64,000 bases of DNA from Galaxea fascicularis (Eukaryota; Cnidaria; Anthozoa; Scleractinia; Euphylliidae). The position numbers and the translations under genes are program-made. How positions within the stretch are numbered: position 1 is the stretch's first letter; every line of letters starts with the position of its first letter. Below the pieces are notes generated by a model. It did not search any database. It was not told where the DNA came from and saw only the letters and a program-made list of their open reading frames with translations. The stretch covers positions 23,954,225 to 24,018,224 of the forward strand of contig OX419344.1 of assembly GCA_948470475.1 (NCBI GenBank). The letters are read 5' to 3'. Shown here in pieces: positions 48,304 to 59,049 of the stretch.

Positions 48304-51300
48304 ATGGAAATAGTACATTTATGTGTTATTTTCAGTACGATTGTCGCCATCCTTGCAGGGGTGTACTACAAGCAGCTTATTCCAGATGGACTCCCAGATG
48401 ATCAGTATTTTAGTGTTCGACTGTACGGCGTTGGCTCGGACATATTTCATTTCATGGTAAAGTTGTTTAAAGTGTCCAAATGACAGCTGGACTGTCAGGC
48501 CCGTTTCAAACGTCGTGCTACTGCCGTGCTTAGCTGGCTCGACTGTAGCATGACACCAGCACGACTTGGTTTCAGACGTCAAATTTAATTCAGTCGAATC
48601 AAAAGCTGTTGCTGTAAGCTTGCGTCAAACGATAACAAACTGGTTTTGCTGACTTTTAAAATGTAATATAATTTATGAATATAGTTCCACACGGCAGTTT
48701 TTTCACGGCAGTAGCAGAGGTTGCCGAACGTGAAACGGGCCTCAAACTTCGGATCCGGCTTCAGAGCAAAATGGGATTCTGGAATACCCGGGGCGCTTTC
48801 CATTTACACGGAAAACCCGGAAATTCTGGTTGGAAAATTAAATGGTACATACCATTCCATTTGGAACGTTTCAGAAATAATGGACCATCGGCTTAATCAA
48901 TGCACTTTTTCTGTTCTTTCTTAGCTTCCCAACTGATACTAGTACATTTTGTGGTTTATCCATTTTGTATTTGAACAAGCTGCAGCATTGAATATTTAAA
49001 CCCCGGGGGGGGGGGGTACTCCCTTATAAGAAGCTACGGGGATGTGCCGCTGGATGGGGTCGCATTTTCACGACTGGAGTGACTATAATGGGGTTACATT
49101 TTTGGTAGAGTTACTAGAATGGGGTCGCGCATTTTCGGGATTTCTGGGATAAGAAAATTCTGGCAAGCAGGGATTTAAAAGTAGGAAGATTCGCGGTTAA
49201 AAAATGGTTCGTGCTGTTGTTTTGTTGGTTTGCATTGACTTTGCATTGACTTCCTTTCGTGAATCACAACTTAAACATTAACGACTTGCACAACAATGCA
49301 GAACCCCTGGGTCCAGAACAAAGTCCAACAAATCATCCATACTACAGTATTTATTTTCCGGCTACTCTGCGTTGTTATCGTCCATCGAAGTTAACACAAC
49401 TTGGATCTTCTTTTGGATTAGAAAGCGTTTGTTCTCTTTCGCCTGCGACTTAATAGCTTTCAACGTGACAGTTGTACAGGTACCGATAAAACGGTCTTGC
49501 CAATATTTTTATGGGGAGTATGAATCTTCTGATTTGTAGGTTCTAAATAATGTTTTTATCCATGTAAGAAACCATTATGACGTTCCCGTTAAAGAAGAAT
49601 GTTTGCATTCCAACTATTTATGACGGTACGTTTGTAAATACTAACCGTTAGCAAGTATACCAGAATGTTTGTACTGTAGGTGAAAAGTAAAGTGTTCTAC
49701 ATTCAATTTAACAAACGTGTCAATTCATTTTAGGATGACCTACTTAAGGTAGAGGCATAAACAGAAAGTGACTAAGCTGGGATCGCGAAAATTACATTTT
49801 CCCAAAAGTGACTAAGATGGGGTCTATAATTGGCCACAGAATAGACTATAATGGGGTAGGGGTTCTGAGAGGCCAGCGGCACATACCCAGCAAAAATTGA
49901 CCCAAGTACCCCCCCCAGGATTTAAACCTAAAATTTCCACCTGGATGGAACCTGTAAATGGATAGCACCCCCAGCTACATTTGTATCAGGTTTGAAGATC
50001 ACAACCGGCTGCTTAGAACTGATCGGATAAGTTCCTCAATTTTTCTTAATTAGTCAAGGAAATATCGGACTGCTAGTCATTTAGTGTTTTCACAACCTTG
50101 ACCAGCTGCTGGTCATTTGGACACTTAAGTTGTTACCGTTATTTGCTGAATTGGTCAGTGGCTGTGTCTAAAAGTAGGACTGGGATTCGGAGATGGGGAC
50201 ACAGGGACTTGGGGATGTGAGTTGTGCTGGACGTGATATCAGTGATGTAAAAAGACATGCCGATGTAGTTAGAAATAAAATTGAAAAAAAAATTTGATTT
50301 ACACTGTGAACTGATATGACTGCCTGCTGTTAAAGATTTTCTTAATGGCCTTATGGCCGGAAGTCATATATTTTTTTTTGACAAATTAAAGAAAATCAAA
50401 GAATTCATCCAATCCTAACTGTCATATTCACACTACGATGGGTTAAGGTCATTCAGTGCCTCGGGGGACCTTTATACCTACAGTTTATGCATGGGGTGTA
50501 GAATACGAAGCCACAACTGCCAGTCAAGGGTGTCAAAATTAAACACTGAATGATTTGTTGTTACACATTAAAGGAAAGCAAAGAATTCAGCCCATTCAAG
50601 ACTTTTATTTCAAATTAAAACCTTGGTTTATGCAGGAAGTGTCACAGCTAGGATTATGTAAGTTCAACTAAATGAAACAAGTCAGAATAACAGTCATTTG
50701 TTGTTCTAAAAACCTTGACCAGCCAATGGTAAATGTCATAACACGTCGCTTTGCATTTTGTACCCAGTGTAACTATAGTTTGAGTTTAAGTTCAGAAACT
50801 ATGTAGGTCAGTCTGGTCTCTTAGCACATTTTCATGAAAATATCATAATCTGGATCAAATTAGTCTTGGATTTCCCCAAAATTATTAAGGTTGCCTGAAT
50901 CATGCTTAAATTTAAAAAACTAAATTACCTCCGGCCATTTAGTGTTCTGAAAATCTTTAACTGCTGCCAGTCATATCAGTTCTCAGCGTAAATGGAAGTT
51001 TTTTCTAAATTTTTATTTTTAACTGCATTGGCATGCTTTTTTATGTCACTAATATCACATCCCCGCTGCCGGCGCAAGTCACGTCCCCACGTCCCCAAAC
51101 ACATGTCCCTGCGTCCCCATCCCACTTCTAGACACAGCCTTGGTGAGTATAAAATTCAGATCACTTAGATCACTTTTCCTGCACTCTGCGGTCATTTAAG
51201 GGTCACACATTTTACTCATGTTACAATGATTAATTTCCATGTAGTAAAAGACTGAAAGTATGAACTAGTTAAATTATTGTAACACAACTAATCTCAAATA

Positions 51301-54300
51301 AAATCCATGCAACTTACACCTTCTTTCCTTTATGGTGTATTTATTTTCACAAATTTGTTAACCAAAGTTCAGCTGGAGATTTTGCTTGCTTGGCTGGAGA
51401 GCTGGAGATTGGTTTCTGAAAGCTGGAGACTTGGCATCTGTGCAGATTGCAGGCTTCAGACTGCAGACTGGGTTTGAAATGCATTAAGTCTGACCAAAAC
51501 TCTCTCTCTCTTTGTCAAACACAAGATATATTTTTTGATTGTTTGTAACCTTAGTATTAAGACTTATTTTGCTTAATTATCACTCTTAAAGGGATATGCA
51601 TCTTTTAAAGTTGGCATTGGTGATTCTCCTATTGAAAATGTGAATCGACTGTTACATCGATGGCTACTGTTTGCAAAGGAAGAAGACCAGTCATGGCAAA
51701 TTAAGGACACAAAGATATCAAACATTCCTGTGCGTATTTACAAACCAACACATCATGACTCTGGCGAAAGAATCACAGGTGTTATTTATTTGCATGGTGG
51801 AGGATGGACAATTGGTTCAGTTGGTAAGTTTCCAAATTTTTGTGCCTTATTGAGAGCCTGCTGCATTTTCCTGTGTCACTTTCAAAAGTGGGCGTGTCAT
51901 ATTAGGATGGGGGGTACAGGTAGATGTTCATTTTAATAATTAAAATGAACATCCTTCCATACTATCCTAATATGACACACCCACTTTTGAAAGTGACACA
52001 GGAAAGTGCAACAGGCTCTCAATTTTATTATTGTCCAATTCACCTGTGTCTTATCTGTGCACATTTCCAGTAGTTAACAAAAACAACTGTAGCAAATCTA
52101 GCCACTTTGTAGTTTCTTAGTCCACTTCACAAATTCCATTTCATCGCAGCCTTCTTTCATCTACCTCATGTCTTCCAGACATAGTTCTTCCATTGTTACC
52201 TTCCAGCTTCTTTCTCCTTTACTCCTTCCCCACCCACTGTATCCACATGTGTACTGGAACATGTCTCATGTTTATTTGGTTCTGGCAGGAGCCCATCACT
52301 AGGAGCATACAACTCCCATACTAAGCTTATGTCACGGCATTTTTACAGAGCGATTTATTTTTAGACTATCTTTCCTGTGGAAAAAGGTATTTCCTGTACA
52401 TGTGATACTGCATCATCATCACCTTTCTTTTGTTCTAAAGTTTATTAGCTTCGCAGAGAAACTTTAGGACAAAAGAATGGTCGAGGAAAGGTTTCGCACA
52501 AGAGAATGGGCTCCTGAGGGAGTACCATATTTGCGGCAAATTCAATCTAAAAATAAATCAGTCTGTGAAAACGCCGTGACAGGAATATAGGGCAGTTGTA
52601 TGCTCCTAGTTATGGGCTCCTGGTTCTGGTCATATTCCACTGAATAGATTTAACATGCGTGGTTCCAGAAAATATCCATACCCTCAGCCCCCCACCCCTC
52701 CAGAAATTACAATTTAGCTCCATACTTTTCTTTTAAAACTTTCACTTTTAATAATAATGACAATGGGGGAGGTATGGATATTTTATGGAATTGCTCAATA
52801 TTGCTCTTGCAAACCCGCTCCCTTCTTCCTCCCTAGAATTTCTAGCATCTTCTGATCAGGAAGAGGTGGGGAGGGGAGGGGGGGGGGGTATTTCTGAAAA
52901 GCTGCATTGAGAGAAACAGCACTGGCAGTGGTACTAGTTGCCTCTTTTGAACTGAGTTTGAACGTTGATTGAATGTATACTGGAAGTACAATACTAGTAA
53001 ATGTGAATTACTGGTGATTCTACTTTTACTTTAGACAATATTGTTAAAACAAACATAGTGTAACTATTTTATGAAAAAGCCCATGATTCGTGTAGTTAAG
53101 TACAGTGGAACCCCGTTAATAAGGTCACCAATGGGCCATGAAAATTTTGCTGTATTAATGGGGTGGCTGTATTAACAGGTTATGGTCAAATTTCATTAAT
53201 GGGGTAAATTTATGAAGGATTATACAGCTTGGGATTTCAGGATGTGATCGTTAGCCATATGAATGAGGCGGCTGCTTTAACGGGGTTTTCTTATATGAAA
53301 ATGTATGGGCGTTTTGCCGGTACAGAAAAAAGAATTGACTGTATTAATTAAGGTACCCTTAGGTGGGGTTCCACTGTATACTATAAGTAAAACTAATGCT
53401 GTCATTCCTTTTTCAGACTTGTTACACCCATTTACTTATCATTTGGCTCGAGAGACTGATGTGGTTGTGATATCTGTTGAGTAAGTAGGTCATACATGTG
53501 CATGTAAGAGGTATTCTCTGTCAGTCCCTATAGCCTCCTATATTGCATAGGGTATGACATCCATGAGGTAACTGTTGGATGTCAAGAATAGTACTTCTTT
53601 GGAGCTTTAAATAATTAAATTGCATGATCTGCATTTTTAGATTGGCCATTCCTTTCAATTTGGACTAAATTATTTAATGTCTTTTAGTTACAGATTGGCA
53701 CCTAAGCACACCTTTCCTATACATTTTCACGACTGTTACGCCGTCATAGACACAGTACTTACCAATGCCGATAAATATGGCATTGATAAAAACCGTGTTG
53801 TTGTTGCGGGTGATAGTGCAGGAGGTAACTTAGCAGCGGCCGTTGCTCTGAAGTTGAGAGATGAAAACAAAAAACTAGCTGCTCAGGTGAGGATTATTTA
53901 CCATTTTACTGCAATCTCCTTCTGATCCTTACTTAAGAAAATGTACAAAACCCTTAGGCCCCGTTCAGACTAAGTGCCCGTTCCGCGGCACCGTTCCCGG
54001 GCACTAAAAAGGATGCTGTCTAGACACCTCAGTGCCCTGGACCGAGAATGTTCACACCCGTGCAGAGGGCTTGGTGCCCGGTTTATCTTTCTGAGTACTC
54101 CGCAATATTGCCGCCATTTTCAGGTGTGACTGCATCGTAGGGAAATTCGGGAAAAAACGCGGGAACACAGGAAAACGTGTTCAGACGTCCCCGCGCCCTG
54201 GAACGGTGCCCGAGTACTACCCTTGGAGGTAGTGCCCGTGCCCGGGCACGGTGCTCAGATTTGTGTGCGGGCACCAACGAAAAGCTATGTTCAGACTAGT

Positions 54301-55899
54301 GCCCGTTCCCGAAAACCGGGCACAGTCACCTAGTCTGAACGGGGTCTTTGAAGATCCCAGAATACTGTCTAAATCTTTTGGAGGTGTTATAACATCCTGT
54401 CATATTTTTCTCAGTGGCCACTAAGTTAAAACTGTCACTGATCTTTTTAACTTTCAACTACCCAAAACATTAGAAGAATAAGGAGAACCACACCACAAAT
54501 TTGAATCCCCCAATGCCAGGCACAATAAAAAGTCAGTAACTTTAAATCTTGCCCTGCTAGCAGGGCACGCTGAATACAAATCTATAATTATGTATTATGT
54601 GAGTCACCAATACAAACTGTTTCTCCTCTCCCCTTGCCTCCACCCAGCTACCCCCTATTTTGAGAAAAAATGTTGACAATACTCAGGACATCTAGTTTCT
54701 GTGTGACCGAGCCACGCGAGTGAAATGCGGTAGCAAGTATGGCAAAGTCAATAAACCTTAAATGTCAAAATTTATTAGCCAAACAAAAGCGAAAGAGAAC
54801 AGGAAAATAAAAGGACCATAGCGCCACTCCAAGTGAGGGGAGAACTCTTTAGAGGCTTTCTTGTCTTGTTCACTCAACCGACGGACTCTAACTTGTGAAT
54901 ATTACAACGTGATGGGTGTCTTTTCATACGGACTCAATCACTTTAAACAAGAGGCTTAAAGAAAGTCATCGCTAATATCCTGTTTTGAGCTATCCGTTTG
55001 GTGAACCGTAGCTAGGTAAGCCACGAAATGATTAAACCTTCCTCTTTGTGATGCTCTCATTTGCTAGATCCAACTTATGTGTTACCACAAAGTTTATACG
55101 TATTCTACTAACACAAAGGGTAAAACAAATGATATGATTTCGGTGGCGAAGAAGAACGTGCTCAATTTAATAAATTCTTATCCGGTTTATGGCGAGATTG
55201 GAGAAATCACAGAGCTTGGTACAACGCGATAAAAGGCCGCAAAGCATAACCTAAATTGGCCGCTTCCTGTGGGAAAATGATAAATGGAACCGCAAAATAT
55301 AACCTAAAGATTGCTTTGTAATGCTTGTTCGAGCTCGGTTACATGTGTCATTTCCTTTACAGGTTCTTTTATATCCTGTACTGCAGTTCATGGACTTTTC
55401 TCTTCATTCAATGAAAAACAGGAATTCTGCAGTTCTCACTAGAGAAGAAATAGCAGGCTACTGGTCATATTACATGACTGGAACTCTTGACATGGTCCCA
55501 TTATTTCTAGTGAACAATCATTCTATGCATCTTCACAACTCCAAGTATTCTTCTTACATTCGAGATGACAACAAACAGCAGGGTAGAGCTCAGAGGAAGC
55601 CACTGGATGGAGTTCCAAAAGCTGTTCTTGATGGTCTGACTGATTACCGTGCATCACCCTTGATGGCAGACAACCTTAAAGGTTTACCAAAAACCTTATT
55701 GGTGACCTGTGAATTTGATGTTCTTAAAGATGAGGGTGTGCTGTTTAAGACACGTTTGAAAGGTGCAGGAGTTGAAGTTACATATCGTAATTACATGACA
55801 AGCCATGCTTTCCTGATTTTACAGACACATCCTTTCCTTATGACGGAAGAGTTTCGTCAAGCAATTCGAGATATTGCGGATTATATTAAGAAGGTATAG
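48304..55899 (+). CDS. AADAC/NCEH1-type serine esterase, paralogue A
   Basis: Exons: 48304-48456, 51592-51823, 53417-53480, 53688-53886, 55363-55899; 394 residues, close to the about 400 of human arylacetamide deacetylase. It is an alpha/beta-hydrolase of the hormone-sensitive-lipase family, which hydrolyses acyl esters or amides on the ER membrane. An N-terminal signal anchor at about 4-22 is followed by YYK. The oxyanion-hole motif HGGG is at 119-122 (LHGGGWTIG), the [11 protein letters not shown] strand at about 150, the nucleophile S193 in GDSAGG, the acid D335 in EFDVLKDEG, and the base H364 in TSHAF (family usually HGF or similar). The catalytic set is complete. Introns 2 and 4 are stuffed with MITEs. 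Substrate (lipid ester versus xenobiotic) cannot be told. The second copy lies 3.1 kb downstream. Confidence 0.92.
49001..49920. mobile_element. TIR-like element with G-run end (esterase A intron 1)
   Basis: Inverted ends: (G)n TACTCCCTTATAAG...GGATGTGCCGCTGG on the left and CCAGCGGCACATACCC...AGTACCCCCCCC on the right, about 920 bp. The interior repeats words such as GACTATAATGGGGT and GACTAAGATGGGGTC in both halves. Noncoding. Confidence 0.7.
50160..51139. mobile_element. 980-bp TIR element (esterase A intron 1)
   Basis: Long imperfect terminal inverted repeats of about 100 bp: GGCTGTGTCTAAAAGTAGGA...GATGGGGACACAGGGAC and GTCCCTGCGTCCCCATC...CTAGACACAGCC. The inner part AAAAAGACATGCC / GGCATGCTTTTTT also pairs. 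It has no long open frame and is probably a nonautonomous DNA transposon. Confidence 0.85.
51849..52023. mobile_element. Foldback element (esterase A intron 2)
   Basis: ATTGAGAGCCTGCTGCATTT...CACTTTCAAAAGTGGGCGTGTCA pairs with TGACACACCCACTTTTGAAA...CAACAGGCTCTCAAT. The arms are about 85 bp with almost no loop (AATGAACATC/GATGTTCATT centre). It starts 26 bp after the exon 2 donor. Confidence 0.88.
52284..52623. mobile_element. TIR element (esterase A intron 2)
   Basis: GGCAGGAGCCCATCACTAGG...GTCACGGCATTTTTACAGAG and CTGTGAAAACGCCGTGAC...CCTAGTTATGGGCTCCTGG are inverted over about 95 bp; 340 bp in all, noncoding. Confidence 0.82.
52661..52795. mobile_element. Small MITE with TATGGATATTTT ends
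   Basis: TTCCAGAAAATATCCATACC at the left and GGTATGGATATTTTATGGAA at the right are inverted. The interior AATTACAATTTAGCTCCATA resembles 29240-29270, marking a second, more decayed copy there. Confidence 0.7.
53103..53376. mobile_element. Tc1/mariner-like MITE, TA duplication
   Basis: CAGTGGAACCCC / GGGGTTCCACTG ends with TA on both sides; 274 bp; the interior is AT-rich with ATTAATGGGG words. Typical of a Tigger/pogo-related MITE. Confidence 0.88.
53957..54346. mobile_element. TIR element (esterase A intron 4)
   Basis: GGCCCCGTTCAGACTAAGTG and CACCTAGTCTGAACGGGGTC are inverted. Subterminal GTGCCCG/CGGGCAC words are repeated many times. 390 bp, noncoding. Confidence 0.85.
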
Positions 55900-56002
55900 A
55901 ACAGTACTAAGAAAATTCCTGTGGATGACAGAAGAGTTTCTTGAGAAATTTAGGAGTATTCAACAAACAGATTCCATTTGGCAGTGTGTCTGTATACTCG
56001 GA

Positions 56003-56678
56003 GGCTACGTTCACACGGTACCGAACGAATTTTTCTACCGGTTTAAAATTCGTCCGGTTAGGTGTTCCGTTCACACGGAACCACGCTAACCATACGAAAT
56101 TTTAGACGCCTAGCCGTTCAAAAATGTGAACGCCAAAATCTGGGACGAATTTTTAGTCGGTACGGTCAATAATTTAACCGGCCACTTGTGAACACCTTGA
56201 CCGTTGACTGAAGAAAGGTCTAGATTATGAAGATGTGATGTGTCGGATTGTTAATCACCTTTCTTGGTAATATTAGAGTATTAATTCAAAATATCATCTT
56301 GCAAATGGCTATTTCCATGCACGAAGGCGACGGTGTGCTGGAGTTCTGTTAATGTCGGATAAAGTGTAAAAGTCTATGGCCAAATTATCAAGGGCCTTTT
56401 CATCATCTGTCCAAGGAAAATATTTGTCGCTATCAGGTGTCGAATCGTTACCGTTATCGCTACCATCGTTTGCCTTCTTCTTTCTAGACGCCATTTTGGA
56501 GTTTACTAAAGTACTCAGCGCATGGGCAGATGGTAAAATTCCTGACAAAAGTTAAAATTCAACAGGTTAGTCAGTTCAGTGTGAACAGAGAGGAAATATT
56601 GCACGGTTCTGTGTGAACATGTCCGGTCAAATTTTTCAACTAGTCGAAAATTCGTCCGCTACCGTGTGAACGTAGTCC
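56003..56678. mobile_element. Harbinger-like nonautonomous element
   Basis: 676 bp with inverted ends GGCTACGTTCACACGGTA / TACCGTGTGAACGTAGTCC and further subterminal TTCACACGG words. The minus strand 56309-56548 carries a 79-codon frame with FPWTDDEKALDNLAIDFYTL, which resembles a Myb/SANT-like DNA-binding protein fragment of the kind found in PIF/Harbinger elements (weak). Confidence 0.75.
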
Positions 56679-57205
56679 GATAATGCAAGAATGACGTCTA
56701 CAAGCTAGATGTTCTCACCTCGTTTTGATATCCTCCATGCATTATCCCTGTAAACACTACGATCAAAATTTAAATTCTCATGTATTGGCCCTACACATGC
56801 AGAAGCAGGAGGAAATTGTTAAAATATCAAGCAAATTCATCTTGTGTGATCCTGTCCTTAATTCTCATGACCACTCTGTTGTATAAAACATTGATATTAC
56901 AAGGAGAAATTTGATGCTGATCACTCTTAGGGTTTAAAGGGAGAGGACACAAGACTGACAAATGAAATCTTGACTATTAGTTCAGTACATTGTTGCTTTC
57001 TTATTTATGACTTATGACATTCTCATGTCTACTATACTTTATTGTAAACTCATCAAGACCAATCAAATCACAAGGTTTACAGCATCCATTTTACAATGTT
57101 GATTATATTAATAATGAGTGGGATAACAATATCATCTGAGATAGACTTGAAGGAGTACATACTTGAGCCATGTCCATCCCTTACTGAATGCAACTGAATG
57201 TTTTT

Positions 57206-57408
57206 AGTCAAATACTGTTTCAAAAACTCTCGTAAGCGAACACTACTCAAACTTCTTAAAGGACCGCAAATGAATTTTTAGGCCAGAAATTTGACATATT
57301 CTTTTGTTTTCCGTTTCCAGTAAGTGACCACCCAACTTATGACCACCTCCTGTAAGCTACCACTTTGTCATGCACCAAGGGTGGTCGCTTAAGAGAGAGT
57401 TGATTGTA
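57206..57408. mobile_element. Element F4, truncated copy 2
   Basis: AAACTCTCGTAAGCGAACAC... to ...GAGAGAGTTGATTG matches parts of 12431-13013 (GGCCAGAAATTTGACATATT, TGCACCAAGGGTGGTCGCTT) with a large internal deletion. Confidence 0.8.
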
Positions 57409-57518
57409 TACATGTACATTTAGCCCTGTAACACAAATCAAGGTTTTACCCCAGCTTAGCTTGTATTATGTTTTTATTTTTTATTTTTTTAGCTTTGCAA
57501 TTGCTTAGTGGTTTATTA

Positions 57519-58031
57519 CAGTGCGGACACTCGAACCATGGACGTTATGGCTTTATTTTCACTTTATTTGTACTCTATTTTCACTTATTTTGTAGTTATT
57601 TTTTTACATTTTTCCGGAACTAACCAATCACATCCGTGAACCGAAGCAATGGCTCAGACATTTTTTCTCCTTTTTCCGTGTTTTTATCGTTCCACGCAAC
57701 GCAACGTTTGAGACGCTTTTCGGTGCGGGGTTATGATGTGTTCCAAACAACGTTAGCGGGTTTTTGGCGGGTAATATTTCCATCAGAAAGTGCCATTATA
57801 GTTTCACTGGTTAAATATCCCGCAATTGTGAGAGGAGGACCGACCTTGATTGATAAAAAACGCGGAAAAAAATTGGAAAAATGTCTTCGCCGTTGTGTAA
57901 AATCATGGCGCCACTTTGAAAATAACGAGGAAAAAAGGCAAAAAATGTCTCGGCCGTTGCATCGACCCGCGCTGTGATTGACTGGTTCTGAAAAAAAGTA
58001 CATGGCGTTCATGGTTCGAGTGTCCGCGCTG
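57519..58031. mobile_element. TA-flanked TIR element, 513 bp
   Basis: CAGTGCGGACACTCGAACCA / TGGTTCGAGTGTCCGCGCTG ends, with TA on each side, in the style of pogo/mariner elements. The interior has inverted pairs (CACTTTTTTGC-like, GGAAAAATG) and no transposase. Confidence 0.88.
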
Positions 58032-59049
58032 TAACTGCAATGTAACTGACTTCTTAACCACACAACGAAGTGAAGAGAATAAAAAAATGATCAACCAAAA
58101 GTGTCGTGATGCTCGTGTAAATTCTACCAACTAGCATTATAAGAAAAATCAAAGAGGCAGTAATGAGAATATGCATATTAGATCACAGTTTCTTCTGAAA
58201 ACGATGACAGATAAAGGAGGAGAAGGAGAGGGTGACAACAATGGATGTTACAACAACAAGGGGAAGAAGAAGAATCAGGATGAAGAGAAGGTCAGGATGT
58301 AGAGGAGAAAACAGGGGGAAAAGGAAGAGAATTGAAGAACACTGAAGAAAACGCACTCGAGTGAATAGGCACTAGCTAGAACGCTTTAATTTGGCACATG
58401 TAAAACACGTATTACTGCTAACCATCAAAAGATGCAAAACTTATAGACACATAAAGAATAGATTCTTAAAAAAAGAAATCACAGACTTTGAAGTTTTGAT
58501 CAAGTGCCTTCGAGTCGGCGTACAAGGTTCCTTCTGATGACTAAGGAGCCTGTCTTGTCTGCTTTCAACAATTTGGAAACACTGTACTCGAGCGATCATC
58601 AAGGGACTTTGGAGTTTAGTAGACTGAGACTGTGCGTTGATAGTGTATTTCCAACCTGATGATCGATGATTAAGTAAGACATAAAATGGAAATCCGGTAG
58701 ACAGTGTTACAATTTGCAGTGTTTCGTGCATGAAATAACTTTTGTCTCGCAGTTAAACGTGCACATTGTCTGATGGTCGTGGCAAGGAGAGGTTAGAAAT
58801 GCCTGGCAAGATCCAGGAAGCGTTCTGAAATGTATCCTTACTATGCCCTCCAGCTCCCCCCCTCCCGCAAAAACTTGTTCAAATAAACAATCAAATCAAA
58901 AACCACATTCTTCGCATGCTTCCTGATCGCGTGATAACGCGACTCCCAGGTGCGTGCATCTTATGACTGATCGCTTGAACATCACTGGATCGCGTGACAA
59001 TCCAGACATCTAATCGCGAGATTGCAACACATTGTAAATCGCAGAAAAA

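Larger units (their letters stand above)
55900..59049. other. Intergenic between esterase paralogues
   Basis: Holds the TIR elements at 56003, 57206 and 57519 and a purine-rich stretch (GAAGAAG-type words, 58210-58340). No gene recognised. The last 150 bp must contain the promoter of paralogue B. Confidence 0.55.

Noticed and set aside
51640..51936. 98-codon frame extending past HGGGW
   Set aside because: Only 51592-51823 is exon 2; beyond the GTAAGT donor the frame runs into intron and a foldback element.
56309..56548. Host gene with a SANT domain
   Set aside because: The frame lies inside a TIR element and is short, so it is treated as transposon-derived.
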